DNA of 64,000 nt from contig CP011020.1 in NCBI GenBank assembly GCA_001023535.1, positions 2,369,734 to 2,433,733 of the forward strand, read 5' to 3'. The stretch comes from Pseudomonas chlororaphis. Lineage in GTDB: Bacteria > Pseudomonadota > Gammaproteobacteria > Pseudomonadales > Pseudomonadaceae. Shown piece by piece: positions 1-9,832 of the stretch. The notes beneath the pieces were generated by a model. It saw only the letters and a program-made list of their open reading frames with translations. It had not been told where the DNA came from and ran no database searches. The position numbers and the translations under genes are program-made. Within the stretch, counting starts at the first letter, position 1, and each line of letters begins with the position of its first letter.

Positions 1-100
1 CAAGCGGGTCTTGGCGGCACAGCATGGCATGGCAGAACTCCTGTCCTCGGTTGAGGTGAGGCCATGCTATAGCCGACTCGAATATCTATATAACGGGTAA
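1..100 (+). other. Possible C-terminal end of a truncated ORF
   Basis: One plus-strand frame is open from base 2 to a TAA at 98-100, giving about 32 residues that end in YLYNG. It could be the tail of a gene that begins outside the window and converges on the Ig-repeat gene that ends at 164. A chance open frame of this length is quite likely, so this is only a note. Bases 101-163 show no terminator hairpin or other clear signal. Confidence 0.15.
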
Positions 101-163
101 TTTCTCTATCTGTTATCGATTTTGCAAATACCTTCATGCCTCCGGTCCACCTTGCCCTACGAC

Positions 164-3100
164 TCAAGTGACCCAGACAAACCATTTGTTTGAGAACACC
201 GGATCCCCTCTGTGATAAAGCGACTTGGCGCTGAAAACGTAGGGGCCTTTGTCAGCGGTTATCGAGAAACGCCAAGTACCGGAGGCTCGATCGGCTGTTG
301 CCTGGCCGAGACTAGTCATACCCGCGCCCTCGCCGTCATAGATCTCAACTGTATGTCCCTTGCTCGCCTGACCCGATAACGTCAATGCAGCCCTGCTGCT
401 GTCGCCGCCAGGTGGAATATCGTTGCCCAAGTCGTCCTGAACACTGTCTATGGTCGGTGTAACCAGCTCCACGATCGTAAGCAGGCGCACGTTCGTGAAT
501 ACAGGGTCACCGCTGTGATAGAGCGATTTAGCGTAGATACTATGGGAGCCTTTCCCCATCGTGAGGTTGCCAATCCAATAACCGGTTTCAGGATGAGCTC
601 TCGCGAAGCCCCTGGAAACCGGAAGTCCGATACCAGTAATGCTCAAGAGCTCGATTGTCTGGTCCCTGCTTGCCGAACCATATAAGTACAGATAGGTACT
701 GGTGGTGTAACCGCGGTGCTCCACTGTTTGATGATCTCTGTCTTGAATATCTCTGAGGGTCGGATCGATAAGTGGCACGACCGTCAGGTTGCGTACGTTC
801 GAATAGACCGTGCCGCTGTGATAGCGCGACTTGGCGTAGAGCCGACAGGCTCCCAACCCGACGGTGATATCGCGGCTCCAGAGACCGGTCGCCTGGTCGG
901 CTGTCGCCTCTCCTTTGGAGACCGCATCGCCTCCATACCCTTCGAAGACCTCGACTTTTTGGCCTCTGCTGGCCTGGCCCGACAGCTTCAGCGTGGTACT
1001 GACGGTAAGTCCATCCTCTGGAACCTCTTGGTTTTTGGCGTTCTTTACGCTGCCGAGGGTCGGATTGACCAGTTCCACGACCGTAAACTTGCGTACGTTC
1101 GAATACACCGTGCCGCTGTGATAAAGCGATTTGACGTAGAGGCGACGAGCGCCCGTCACGACGGTTATATCGAGGTTCCAGGCACCGCTTGCCGCATCGG
1201 CTGTCACTTGGCCCATGGAAACCGCACCGGCGCCACTGCCGTCGAAGATCTCGACTTTCTGGCCCTTGCTCGCCAGCCCCGACAGTTTCAACGTGGTGCT
1301 GACCGTGACACCCCCTTCCTGAATGTCTTGACGGTTGGCGTCTTTAACGACGTCGAGGGTCGGAGTCACCAGTGCCAGTTTGACCGTATAGGTACGCAGC
1401 GGAAACGTCGTCGCGTCGGCTTCATTCAGGCTTTTGCCGAAGGCCGCCTTGAATTCCACGTCAAGCCGTTTGTTATAACCCAGCGCCTGCCAGTAGTCAT
1501 ACGGCACGCTGGATCGCAGGAAGCCGTTGTCGTATTCGGCCGGCGTAACCCGTGATGGCGCCTGCCAGATGATCCGATCATGCGCCGAGCCATCGGCCTT
1601 GAATCCTTTCAGACGCAGCCACACGTACTGGTCCTGCGCAATGTGTGGCCAGGCATCGACGCGAACATAGGCACCACCGGTCAAGTCGTCGATATCCAGT
1701 TCGGCACCATTGCCGTTCTGCGCGGCCTCGAGGATACGCGGTCGGCTCGGCTCCAGCGCATCGGCAGGCATCGCTTGCACACCCAGCGTCAGTGCGTCGA
1801 ACGGCGGCAGCGGTTCGCCACCGCGCGTGATTGCGAAGGTGACCGTCACCGACTTGCCCAGGTTAAAAGCGATCACCGTCACGGGAATAGGGATCTCGCG
1901 GCTGCCGGGCAGGGCTTGCATCGCCGTGGTGTAGGACCCCTCCCCGGCGACCCCGGCCCAGGTCACGCTGACCTGATCGCCGGGTTGCACACCGTAGTTC
2001 GGAATCACCACGGTCAGGGCATCCTTGGCCGCTACCGGATTGAGTTGCTGGTTGGGCGCCATGCCGGTGGCCTGCTTGACGCTGGGGGCGGACAGGTTCC
2101 GAATGGTATAGGTGCGCGGCGGAAACGCAGTGGCCTGGTTTTCATCGATACTTTGGTTGAAGGAAGCCTTGAACTCCAACTTCAACGTGGTGCCGCCGCG
2201 CACCCCCTGCAAATCACTGTAAGGAATCGATGTTTCACCGTATCCGTCGGTATACCATCCCATGCTCACCCAGTTGCTTGGCCCTCTCCATAGATCTTTT
2301 ACGTAATCTGAACCATCGATCTTCGTGCCTTCTACACGCAGCCACGTGCGTTGGTTATGGGCCACATGCGGCCAGCTATCAACACGCACCGTGACATTGC
2401 CCGATACGCTGCCGATGTCCAGTTCGGCACCATTACCCTCCTCCGCGGCCTGGAGAATACGCGGCTTGCTCGGTTCCAGCGCCTCGACGGGCATCGTCTG
2501 CACAGCCAACGTCATGGCCGCAGACGGCGGCCGCACTTCGCCATGGCGAGTGAGCGTGTAGGTGACCGTCACCGACTGACCCAGGTTATAGGCGATCACC
2601 GGCACCGGGATATCGATCTCACGGCTGTCGGGCAGGGCTTGCATCGCAGTGGTATGGGACCCCTCCTCGACAGCACCGGCCCAGGTCACGCTGACCTGAT
2701 CGCCGGCTTCGATGCCGTAATCCGGAATGACCACGGTGAGCGCATCCTTGGCCTCCACCGGATTGAGCTGTTGGCTGGGCGCGCTGCCGGTCGCCTGCTT
2801 GACGTCAGGGGCGGGCAGGTCAATGGTCGCGCGGACGGTATAGGTGCGCAGGGGAAAGGTGACAGCGTGGCGTTCGTCCGTGCTCTGGTTGAAGGAGGCT
2901 TTGAGCTCAATCTTCAGTGTACTGCTGTCGCGTAGCCTAGGCAGTTCATCGTAAGGGATGATTTTTTCACCGTATCCTCGGTCATACCATTCCTTACTCA
3001 CCCAACTGCCTGATCCGCTCCATACCTTTTGATAGGTGGAGCCATCGCTTTTCGTGCCCTCCACGCGTATCCATGTGCGTTGGTTGTGGGCAATATGCGG

Positions 3101-5209
3101 CCAGCTATCGATACGTATCGTGAGATCATCCGACACGCTGCGCATGTCCAGTTCGTCGCCATGACCTTCCTCCGCGGCCTGGAGGATGCGCGGCTTGCTC
3201 GGTTCCAGCGCGCTCTGCGGCAAGGTGCCGATGCTCAGCGCAAGGGCGTCAGAAGCCGGTAGCGATGTGCCGCCGGCCGGGGTCACGGTGTAGCTCACCG
3301 TCACCGACTGGCCCAGGCTGAAGGCAATCAACGATACCGGCAACGGGATCTCTTTCTCCTCCACCGGTCCCACCTCAACCACTGGCGTGGTGTGCGAGCC
3401 CTCCTCCGGGCTGCCCGCCGCCCCGGTCCAGATGACGCTGACCCCGTCAGTGCTGCGCATGCCCTCATAGTGCGGCACCAGCGCCGTCAGCGTGGTCAAT
3501 GCCAGCAGCGGATCGAGCTGCTCGCCGGCGGCCTCCTCAACGGTGAGGGGAGGCAACTCGTTGACGCCTCCTTTCATTTCCAGTGGTTCTTTGAAGCGAA
3601 TGCAGTCCAAGTACAACGTAAAGTAGCCAGTGGTACCCTGCGTCGTCGTGACACTCCAGGTGAGGCCGCCCGCGACCAGGGGGCGAGCACCGGCTGGCGC
3701 GAGTTGCAGCAGTAGTGCGGGATCGACGGTGAGCGCCAGCTCCTCACCGATCAGCACGCTGTCGGCGCGGGGCATGAGAGTCAGTTGGTAGGACTGGCCG
3801 GGGAGAATCCACCACTGCTCTTCGGGTGAAATCGCCACGTCATCGACGCTGAGCTCGAACTGCGCCCACAGGCGGGTCGGGATGGTTTTGATGACAAAGT
3901 CCTGGGTGTCGGCTTCAGGCTTGTAGGGGCTGTCGACGACGGCGGTGATCGTGCCATCGGCGGTTGGCTGGTAGCGCAATACCGTCCAACCATCCTCGCC
4001 AGTGAGCTGGGTTTCCAGCCAGTCATCTTCGTTACGCCATTCAACGACAATGCCGGGTTCCGGCCTGCCGGAGAGCGCGTAATGAACCTTGACCTGAAGA
4101 TCGATGGTTTGCGCTTGCTCGACGCTGGGCCAGTGGTCGGGCTGGCGGTGCTCGACGATGTCGAGCTTGTAAGACCCGACCATGCAGGCCAACCCCTCAT
4201 GGGGGTCGGCATGGTAGACACTCTCGAAGCGCAGGGTGGCCGTCCTGCCGTTGACCTCGACGTTATCCACGTCGGCGTCGTGGCGAATCTCCCAGGCCTT
4301 GGCGATGTGCTGGGCGTCGTCATCCGCATCAGGCTCGGTCGGCGCCACGTGCAACCCAGCCCGATCGGCCTCGTTCGGATCGGTAAAGGAAACGTAGGCG
4401 CTCGTGCCGACATGAACGCCGCCACCGGCCCATCCGCAGTCTTCGGCCACCGGCAGGATGAGACGGTGCACCCCGCCGCCCCGACAGATCGGCATATAGG
4501 CGCGCCCCTCCTTTTCCACCCAATAGCGGGCATTGATCCCGGACAGTTCGGGCATCGGTTCAGGAATGCTCAGCGCCAGCGGCTTGAGGTGCACGAACAC
4601 CGTCACACCGGCGGCCAAATCGGGAGAGACCCCCGTCCCCAGGGCCGTTCCGGAAAAATGCAAATCGCCCGGGTCGACCGGCCAACCCGGTTCTTGGGTG
4701 ATGGGTTGGTCAAGCTCGGGATCGGTCGTTGCATCGGCGGTCGCGGCAGATGGATCGAACAGTCCGGACTCAAAGGCCAGGGTCGCCTTGGGCTGAGTGT
4801 TTTCGTCGTTCAACTCGATGCTGTCATCGCAGACCAGCCAATCACGGGGATCCTCCTTCGCGGTGCTCGTTTGCAACTCCCGTGTCCAGAAATGCGCCCC
4901 GTCATTGAAATACGCCACCACCCGAGGGTTCTCGCTCGCTTGCTGCGTCGGCTGGTACAGGAACCGGAGCTGGTAGCCGGGCGGCGCCGTCAGGCGCAAA
5001 TCGATGGGCAAAGCGAACTCGATGGCCGCTTGTGCTTGGCCATAAAGGTGGACAAACCGACGCTGGATGTCGTTGCTCGACACGAATATGAGATCGGCAC
5101 CACTGAAGCCTTCTCCAATGCGTCGCTTCCATTCGGAAGGCCAGGTGCTGCTGGGCAGATCGCCCGCCGTGCCCAACAGGTTGCGCTTGATCCGTTTTTC
5201 CAGGCTCAT
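164..5209 (-). CDS. Giant Ig-like repeat protein, last gene of the Tc-like operon
   Basis: This is a 1682-residue protein without a signal peptide or membrane segment. The ATG at 5209 is preferred over an in-frame GTG at 5218, because GGGAG lies 8 nt before the ATG but touches the GTG. The first 560 or so residues are unique beta-rich sequence. Three copies of a 240-residue module follow, each containing GDQVSVTWAG and LEPSKPRILQAA or close variants. The C-terminus has four 95-100-residue modules built on TLKLSGxASKGQKVE, LYxKSLYHSG and a closing strand. These look like Ig/fibronectin-type beta-sandwich repeats. The module type recurs in the genes ending at 40635, 53521 and 57540. The gene lies 84 bp after the TcA C-terminal ORF on the same strand, so it probably shares the Tc transcript. 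Its function is unknown; a binding or scaffold role is inferred. Confidence 0.85.
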   Translation of the reverse strand: MSLEKRIKRNLLGTAGDLPSSTWPSEWKRRIGEGFSGADLIFVSSNDIQRRFVHLYGQAQAAIEFALPIDLRLTAPPGYQLRFLYQPTQQASENPRVVAYFNDGAHFWTRELQTSTAKEDPRDWLVCDDSIELNDENTQPKATLAFESGLFDPSAATADATTDPELDQPITQEPGWPVDPGDLHFSGTALGTGVSPDLAAGVTVFVHLKPLALSIPEPMPELSGINARYWVEKEGRAYMPICRGGGVHRLILPVAEDCGWAGGGVHVGTSAYVSFTDPNEADRAGLHVAPTEPDADDDAQHIAKAWEIRHDADVDNVEVNGRTATLRFESVYHADPHEGLACMVGSYKLDIVEHRQPDHWPSVEQAQTIDLQVKVHYALSGRPEPGIVVEWRNEDDWLETQLTGEDGWTVLRYQPTADGTITAVVDSPYKPEADTQDFVIKTIPTRLWAQFELSVDDVAISPEEQWWILPGQSYQLTLMPRADSVLIGEELALTVDPALLLQLAPAGARPLVAGGLTWSVTTTQGTTGYFTLYLDCIRFKEPLEMKGGVNELPPLTVEEAAGEQLDPLLALTTLTALVPHYEGMRSTDGVSVIWTGAAGSPEEGSHTTPVVEVGPVEEKEIPLPVSLIAFSLGQSVTVSYTVTPAGGTSLPASDALALSIGTLPQSALEPSKPRILQAAEEGHGDELDMRSVSDDLTIRIDSWPHIAHNQRTWIRVEGTKSDGSTYQKVWSGSGSWVSKEWYDRGYGEKIIPYDELPRLRDSSTLKIELKASFNQSTDERHAVTFPLRTYTVRATIDLPAPDVKQATGSAPSQQLNPVEAKDALTVVIPDYGIEAGDQVSVTWAGAVEEGSHTTAMQALPDSREIDIPVPVIAYNLGQSVTVTYTLTRHGEVRPPSAAMTLAVQTMPVEALEPSKPRILQAAEEGNGAELDIGSVSGNVTVRVDSWPHVAHNQRTWLRVEGTKIDGSDYVKDLWRGPSNWVSMGWYTDGYGETSIPYSDLQGVRGGTTLKLEFKASFNQSIDENQATAFPPRTYTIRNLSAPSVKQATGMAPNQQLNPVAAKDALTVVIPNYGVQPGDQVSVTWAGVAGEGSYTTAMQALPGSREIPIPVTVIAFNLGKSVTVTFAITRGGEPLPPFDALTLGVQAMPADALEPSRPRILEAAQNGNGAELDIDDLTGGAYVRVDAWPHIAQDQYVWLRLKGFKADGSAHDRIIWQAPSRVTPAEYDNGFLRSSVPYDYWQALGYNKRLDVEFKAAFGKSLNEADATTFPLRTYTVKLALVTPTLDVVKDANRQDIQEGGVTVSTTLKLSGLASKGQKVEIFDGSGAGAVSMGQVTADAASGAWNLDITVVTGARRLYVKSLYHSGTVYSNVRKFTVVELVNPTLGSVKNAKNQEVPEDGLTVSTTLKLSGQASRGQKVEVFEGYGGDAVSKGEATADQATGLWSRDITVGLGACRLYAKSRYHSGTVYSNVRNLTVVPLIDPTLRDIQDRDHQTVEHRGYTTSTYLYLYGSASRDQTIELLSITGIGLPVSRGFARAHPETGYWIGNLTMGKGSHSIYAKSLYHSGDPVFTNVRLLTIVELVTPTIDSVQDDLGNDIPPGGDSSRAALTLSGQASKGHTVEIYDGEGAGMTSLGQATADRASGTWRFSITADKGPYVFSAKSLYHRGDPVFSNKWFVWVT
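167..1372 (-). repeat. Four tandem ~300-bp coding repeats
   Basis: Recurring landmarks such as gagggtcgg and ccgctgtgataNAGCGA appear about every 300 bp. They encode four beta-sandwich modules at the C-terminus of the Ig-repeat protein. The two central copies are the most alike. Such repeats can expand or contract by recombination. Confidence 0.75.
1372..3520 (-). repeat. Three tandem ~720-bp coding repeats
   Basis: Three near-copies of a 240-residue module are recognised by the shared strings LEPSKPRILQAA (or LEPSRPRILEAA) and SWPHIAHNQRTW (or variants) spaced about 723 bp apart. Nucleotide identity between the second and third copies is high enough to see by eye around 2420-2480 and 3150-3210. 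Confidence 0.75.
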
Positions 5210-5293
5210 GTCCCACACTCCCAGACAGGTTGTGTTTACGTCAGGCCGGGCGACTGCGTGCCCGTTGTCAACGCGGTTGCATGCGCTCCCGTG

Positions 5294-8200
5294 CTACTGG
5301 CGCAACCCCGTCTCGTTCAAAAGCGTTTCGATTTGCGCGGCAAAGTCGCGGCCGCCATCGAGGGCGGTGTATTCCACCTCAATGATGATGTCGGTCAGCG
5401 ATGCCAGGAGCTGCTCTTGCTGGCCTGGCAGCGTCCTTGGGATAGCGAGCTGCCAGGACGAAATTGCACCGGTTCGCTCAAAGGACGCGTAGCGGTCTTC
5501 GTCGAAAGCGAAACGCGAGCCGGTGCCGTCATCGTCCAGGGCATCGGACACGGTGATTTGCGGCTGAGCGCGCAGGTTGTAGCGCACATGGGTGGTATCG
5601 GCATCAGGGTGTTGCGGATCGTAGAGATGCCGGGCACCACCCGGATCGGGTTTGGTCAGCAATTTGCTGGAGATTTGCGTCAGCGTCATGCTGACCATTT
5701 CGTAAGGGCCCAGCAGCGCCGGCAATGTGATCGATACCCGACGGATCTGGCGCAAGTAATGGCCGGGATAGTCGCTGTCGTAAAACCGGCTGTCGAGGTT
5801 GAAATCCAGCTTGCCGGTGCTCTGCAGCGTCTGGAGCTTATCGGCCCAGGGTTCTGGCGCGAAATAGTCACGCAGCGAAAGCATTTTGCGGATCGTCAGC
5901 CGCCGCTCATAACGATGGACAAAGGCCGACTCCATGCGCAGCAGGCCAAGCGTCAGCGTCTCGCCGGCCGTGAAGCCATGATGGCTGTCGACCCATGCGC
6001 CAGGCAGGATGAAATGGCTTTCATAATCGCCGATTTCGTACTGCCAGCAGGACTGCACCGACAGACACAAGGCCGTGACCGCGTCGTAGGTCTGAAAATA
6101 AAGCGTGGCCATCTTGCTTTGCATCCAGCGATAGAGCGATGCCCTGGACGTGCGGGTCTGGGTGAGAAACGTGTACATCTCCCGGGCCTGTTCAATGGCA
6201 CGCACCTGCTGGTTGACCGAGACCACCGAGGCCTGGATCTGGATCTTCTGGGCTTGCAGCTGCTTGTCCAGTGCGGTCAGCTCGGCGATCACTGCCTTGT
6301 GTTGGAAGTTCCATTCGTCACGCATGCGCTGTTGCGAACCGTAGCGGTCGTGCAGCGTGCTCCAGATCGACTCTGCTTGACCGTACGTGCTCAGCATTGT
6401 CGCAGGCGCCTGGAACACACTGCTGAATTTCATCCCCCCGGTAGCCATCCCGATAATGTTGGGAGCGGCATCCGCTCCCTGCCCCACAGCGCTGACGAAT
6501 CCCGCGAGTACCGTGTTTGTTTTTGCCTGTTGCAGACTCTTGGCCGCCTTGATTTCTTCCCTGTTGAGATCCCCGGAGATCAGCCCCTTGAAGTACTTTT
6601 CCCGCACGTCGATCGCATCTCGAGAGGCCTCGAGGGCCTCGAGCGTGACACCTGCATGCTTCAACAGCTCGGCTTGCAGTTCGCGGCTGAAGTCCCCCAT
6701 CTCGATCAGGTGTTCCTGTTGCAGGGTTTCCTGGTCGCAGCGATCGGCCTGCTCCATGTATTGGCGCAGTTGATCGCCAAACCGGCACAGGGTCTGTACC
6801 GCCTGTTGCGCACGGGGCAGGATGGCCATGAAGCGGTAAGGCGGGACGATAGGCGGCGTCAGGATATCCCGTAGATTGAACCCCCCACCCCCTGCCTGGG
6901 CCCGCATCAGGTCTTTTGGATTGATGGGCATGTCGTAAAGCGGCAGGTCGATGGGCTTGCCGTCGAGGGTCAGGTAATGCCGCAGGTTGTGCAGCCGGGC
7001 TTGCAGCGTATCCCAGACGTCCAGCAGGTCGCGGTTGATTTCCGGCCGGAAGTCCGGATGGTCCAACAGCGGTGCCCACCCTGCATGGCCGGATGTCAGC
7101 GGTAGATTGACCAGCCTATCGGCCGACAGGAGTGGGACGAGCGCGTCGAAACACCCGAGGTTCCGTGCATCTTGCAGTTCATCAAGTGATTTGGGCGTCC
7201 AGTTGGAAGCACCGCGCACGTCGGGTGCCGGTCCCATCATGCGCGCAGCCCGCAGATAAAGCATTTTGGCTTCGGTCAGGCTGTCGCGGGTCAGTTGCCT
7301 GTAGAGCCAGTCGCCCCATTCGATCAGGGTTTCAACATAGTCGCGAAAGATCCGTTTGCGATAGTGAATCGGGTTGCTGTAGGCGATGGCATCCGGGTCG
7401 GCAGGCGATGCCACTTCGAAGCTTGGATCACCCTCCATCAACAGCGGGCGTGAGCGCCAATAGGCGGTGGTTTCGATGCGCCCCGGATTGATCCTGGTGG
7501 ATGGATCGAACAGATGGTGCAGCCAGCCGAGCGCATCCTCGTAGCTCATCTCACGGCGTAGCCGTACCGCTATCAGGTGCGGAAGATGGAAGAAAATCTC
7601 CCAGAAATAGCGCCCGTTCGCCCCGTGGAAGTCGAGAAACTCCGGTTCATTGGACCCAGGACGCGGTGGTTCTTCAGTGTGCTGACTGTCCCAGGAAAGC
7701 AAATTGTCGATGGAGAGCGCGGCCCGCTCCACCAATTCGCGACCGAACGTGGTGTTCAGGCGGATGGCGTCGACGGTTTTATCCGCGCCGAACTCAAGAC
7801 CGAAATCAAGAAACTGACCGGCCTGGCCTTGAGCGTTTTCGGGGCCCCAGGCGATCCTCGGCCCGTCGAGCGACGGGGCTTTCAACCTGACCTCGTACTC
7901 TTGGTAGCCCTGGCTCCAGGTATCGTTGGCATATTCCCCCAACCCGACGGCAACGATCTGGGAATGGCTCGCCAAGGGAAGCGTTTTCAAATACGCCGCC
8001 GCGCCATTGAATCGAAAGAGCGGCAGCTCACCGGCGGGCGCCTCGTCTTCTCCCACCCAGATCGGCATGGCCACAGGGTTTGCCCATTGGGTGCGCCGAG
8101 TGAATGTTCTATTGAGTTTCAAGTCGGAATGGCTGCCGCCCGTAACCCTCAGCCAGGTTCCAAAGGTGTAGTAGGCGTCATCCGACATATTCGCGATGTG

Positions 8201-9832
8201 CAGGAATGTATCGTTATAAACCCCCTCCCTGTCCACTGCCGGAAAAGATGTGCCAAATCCGGGAGGTCCCCCCACAAAATTCACGTGGTGCCCCACCGCC
8301 CCCTGCTCGTTCAATAACTCGATCCGCACGGATGAACCACGCCACGACGAAAAATCAAGTTTCACGCTGTAGTAGTCGCGGCCAGAAGACGACTCACGGA
8401 ACACCATATCGATATCAAAAAACGAAGACTCTGTTTGGGGGTCATTGGATTGGACGCGTGCCACGGCGTGAGACAACCACTTCTCATGCAACTTATGCGC
8501 GCTATCCACAGTGACGAGCAGGCTTTTTCCGGCGATGTTCATTGCCCGAAGGCGCAGATAGTCGGTGAACAGGGACGGATGCGCACTGCCTTTGACTCGG
8601 ATGGATTCGACTGGCCACGCCTTGTAGTCCCCCTCCTCACCCAACTGCGGCAAGCGTCGCTGGAGGTAAGAAGGGCCTTGATTCGGCGCCTCCTGCGAAT
8701 ACTGCGCGAGTAAGCGGTCAATGTGGCTGCGCTCTTTTGTCCCCAGATCGATGCGGTTCAACAGCTCGTCCCACGCGTAGTAACAGGTCGTGCGATCGCC
8801 ATCGGCGGTCGACAGGATAATGCCGAGCACCATCTGTTTCGCTTCTTTGGCAAGCCCGCTGTCACTGGTGATCGCCAGAAGAGCGCTCTGGCCTTCATCG
8901 GCACGTGCACGTCGGTGGCGCTTGCCGGGTGGCGTGCCCTGGCGTTCGAGCATGACAGTGTCAACGGTCGAGGGCGGCGCCCAAGTGCCGCTCAACCCGC
9001 GATAGGAAAAACGAATATCGAACTGGTCCCAGTTCAATCCCTCGGTCTGGCCAATCTCATTGAAGGACGAGCGCCCCACCCAGAACACGTAAAGCCGGTT
9101 ACCGAAAAAGCTCAGGCGCACACTCGTTGCATCGCCAATGCCGGCCTCGATGGGCTCCCATTCGCTCCAGGCACTGGGGGGCACGCGGGTTTGCGCCTCG
9201 CCAAGAACGACCGCGACCTTGCGCCAGTAGTATTTGCTATCGGCGCGCTTGCGCCCGAGAAAGTAATAGTCCGCCCGATAAACCGTTGAATCGGACACCA
9301 CGAAAGGCCCATCGATGTAACCGTTGAGCACATCGATATCGGCGACGTCCTCGAACTTTTCCAGATAGCCGAGCACGGACGATTGCGCACGCTCGGTGTT
9401 GAGGCGCCCTTGTGCCAGATCCCCTTCCAGCTCTTCGTAAAACCGTGATTTGACGATGCGTAATTCAGGGTCGATGTAGTTTTCCGGATAGCTTTGCAGT
9501 TTCTCCGCGCCGGCCCAGATCGCATAACGGCTTTCCCACTGGCGCCAGGCCTCGACTTCCCGCGCATCGAAATCCTGCCCGAACCCCGGCTCGTCGCCGG
9601 AGTAGATGCCGTGGATATAGCGTTGCAGGCTGGCGATCTTCTCGCCCACGGCTGAAGTTTTCGGCGCCGTGCCGACATGGTGGTCGAACAGGTGATACGC
9701 ATCCAGATCAGCGGCCGCCGCCAATACATTGGTATCACCATCCCGGGCCGCCACGGCGCCCAGGTAACATTCAAGGAGAGCGGTCTGGCGCTGCTTGCTC
9801 AAGTCTTCGAGTTTCGTCTTCAGATCTGTCAT
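5294..9832 (-). CDS. Tc toxin TcA-like C-terminal subunit (pore-forming and TcB-binding part)
   Basis: The 1512-residue product resembles the C-terminal half of TcdA/TcaB-type proteins, which form the pentameric shell, channel and TcB/TcC docking site of ABC toxin complexes. The N-terminal 250 residues (DAYHLFDHHVG, YIDPELRIVKSRFYEELE) match the neuraminidase-like/linker region. Residues about 1015-1100 are charged helices, followed near 1100-1140 by a hydrophobic Gly/Ala-rich stretch that fits the channel hairpin. The end (FERTGAISSWQL, then LTDIIIEVEYTALDGGRDF) carries the typical TcA C-terminal signature. Its ATG overlaps the stop of the upstream TcA N-terminal ORF by 4 nt (ATGA), with AGGAGG 8 nt before it, so translation is coupled. 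Splitting of TcA into two proteins is known from TcaA/TcaB and YenA1/YenA2. No TcB gene follows. Confidence 0.88.
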   Translation of the reverse strand: MTDLKTKLEDLSKQRQTALLECYLGAVAARDGDTNVLAAAADLDAYHLFDHHVGTAPKTSAVGEKIASLQRYIHGIYSGDEPGFGQDFDAREVEAWRQWESRYAIWAGAEKLQSYPENYIDPELRIVKSRFYEELEGDLAQGRLNTERAQSSVLGYLEKFEDVADIDVLNGYIDGPFVVSDSTVYRADYYFLGRKRADSKYYWRKVAVVLGEAQTRVPPSAWSEWEPIEAGIGDATSVRLSFFGNRLYVFWVGRSSFNEIGQTEGLNWDQFDIRFSYRGLSGTWAPPSTVDTVMLERQGTPPGKRHRRARADEGQSALLAITSDSGLAKEAKQMVLGIILSTADGDRTTCYYAWDELLNRIDLGTKERSHIDRLLAQYSQEAPNQGPSYLQRRLPQLGEEGDYKAWPVESIRVKGSAHPSLFTDYLRLRAMNIAGKSLLVTVDSAHKLHEKWLSHAVARVQSNDPQTESSFFDIDMVFRESSSGRDYYSVKLDFSSWRGSSVRIELLNEQGAVGHHVNFVGGPPGFGTSFPAVDREGVYNDTFLHIANMSDDAYYTFGTWLRVTGGSHSDLKLNRTFTRRTQWANPVAMPIWVGEDEAPAGELPLFRFNGAAAYLKTLPLASHSQIVAVGLGEYANDTWSQGYQEYEVRLKAPSLDGPRIAWGPENAQGQAGQFLDFGLEFGADKTVDAIRLNTTFGRELVERAALSIDNLLSWDSQHTEEPPRPGSNEPEFLDFHGANGRYFWEIFFHLPHLIAVRLRREMSYEDALGWLHHLFDPSTRINPGRIETTAYWRSRPLLMEGDPSFEVASPADPDAIAYSNPIHYRKRIFRDYVETLIEWGDWLYRQLTRDSLTEAKMLYLRAARMMGPAPDVRGASNWTPKSLDELQDARNLGCFDALVPLLSADRLVNLPLTSGHAGWAPLLDHPDFRPEINRDLLDVWDTLQARLHNLRHYLTLDGKPIDLPLYDMPINPKDLMRAQAGGGGFNLRDILTPPIVPPYRFMAILPRAQQAVQTLCRFGDQLRQYMEQADRCDQETLQQEHLIEMGDFSRELQAELLKHAGVTLEALEASRDAIDVREKYFKGLISGDLNREEIKAAKSLQQAKTNTVLAGFVSAVGQGADAAPNIIGMATGGMKFSSVFQAPATMLSTYGQAESIWSTLHDRYGSQQRMRDEWNFQHKAVIAELTALDKQLQAQKIQIQASVVSVNQQVRAIEQAREMYTFLTQTRTSRASLYRWMQSKMATLYFQTYDAVTALCLSVQSCWQYEIGDYESHFILPGAWVDSHHGFTAGETLTLGLLRMESAFVHRYERRLTIRKMLSLRDYFAPEPWADKLQTLQSTGKLDFNLDSRFYDSDYPGHYLRQIRRVSITLPALLGPYEMVSMTLTQISSKLLTKPDPGGARHLYDPQHPDADTTHVRYNLRAQPQITVSDALDDDGTGSRFAFDEDRYASFERTGAISSWQLAIPRTLPGQQEQLLASLTDIIIEVEYTALDGGRDFAAQIETLLNETGLRQ

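Noticed and set aside
4082..6874. 930-codon open frame on the plus strand
   Set aside because: It is antisense to two genes with clear protein features (Ig-repeat protein and TcA C-terminal half). It is rich in Arg, Gly, His and Pro as expected for a shadow frame in high-GC DNA and has no recognisable motif.
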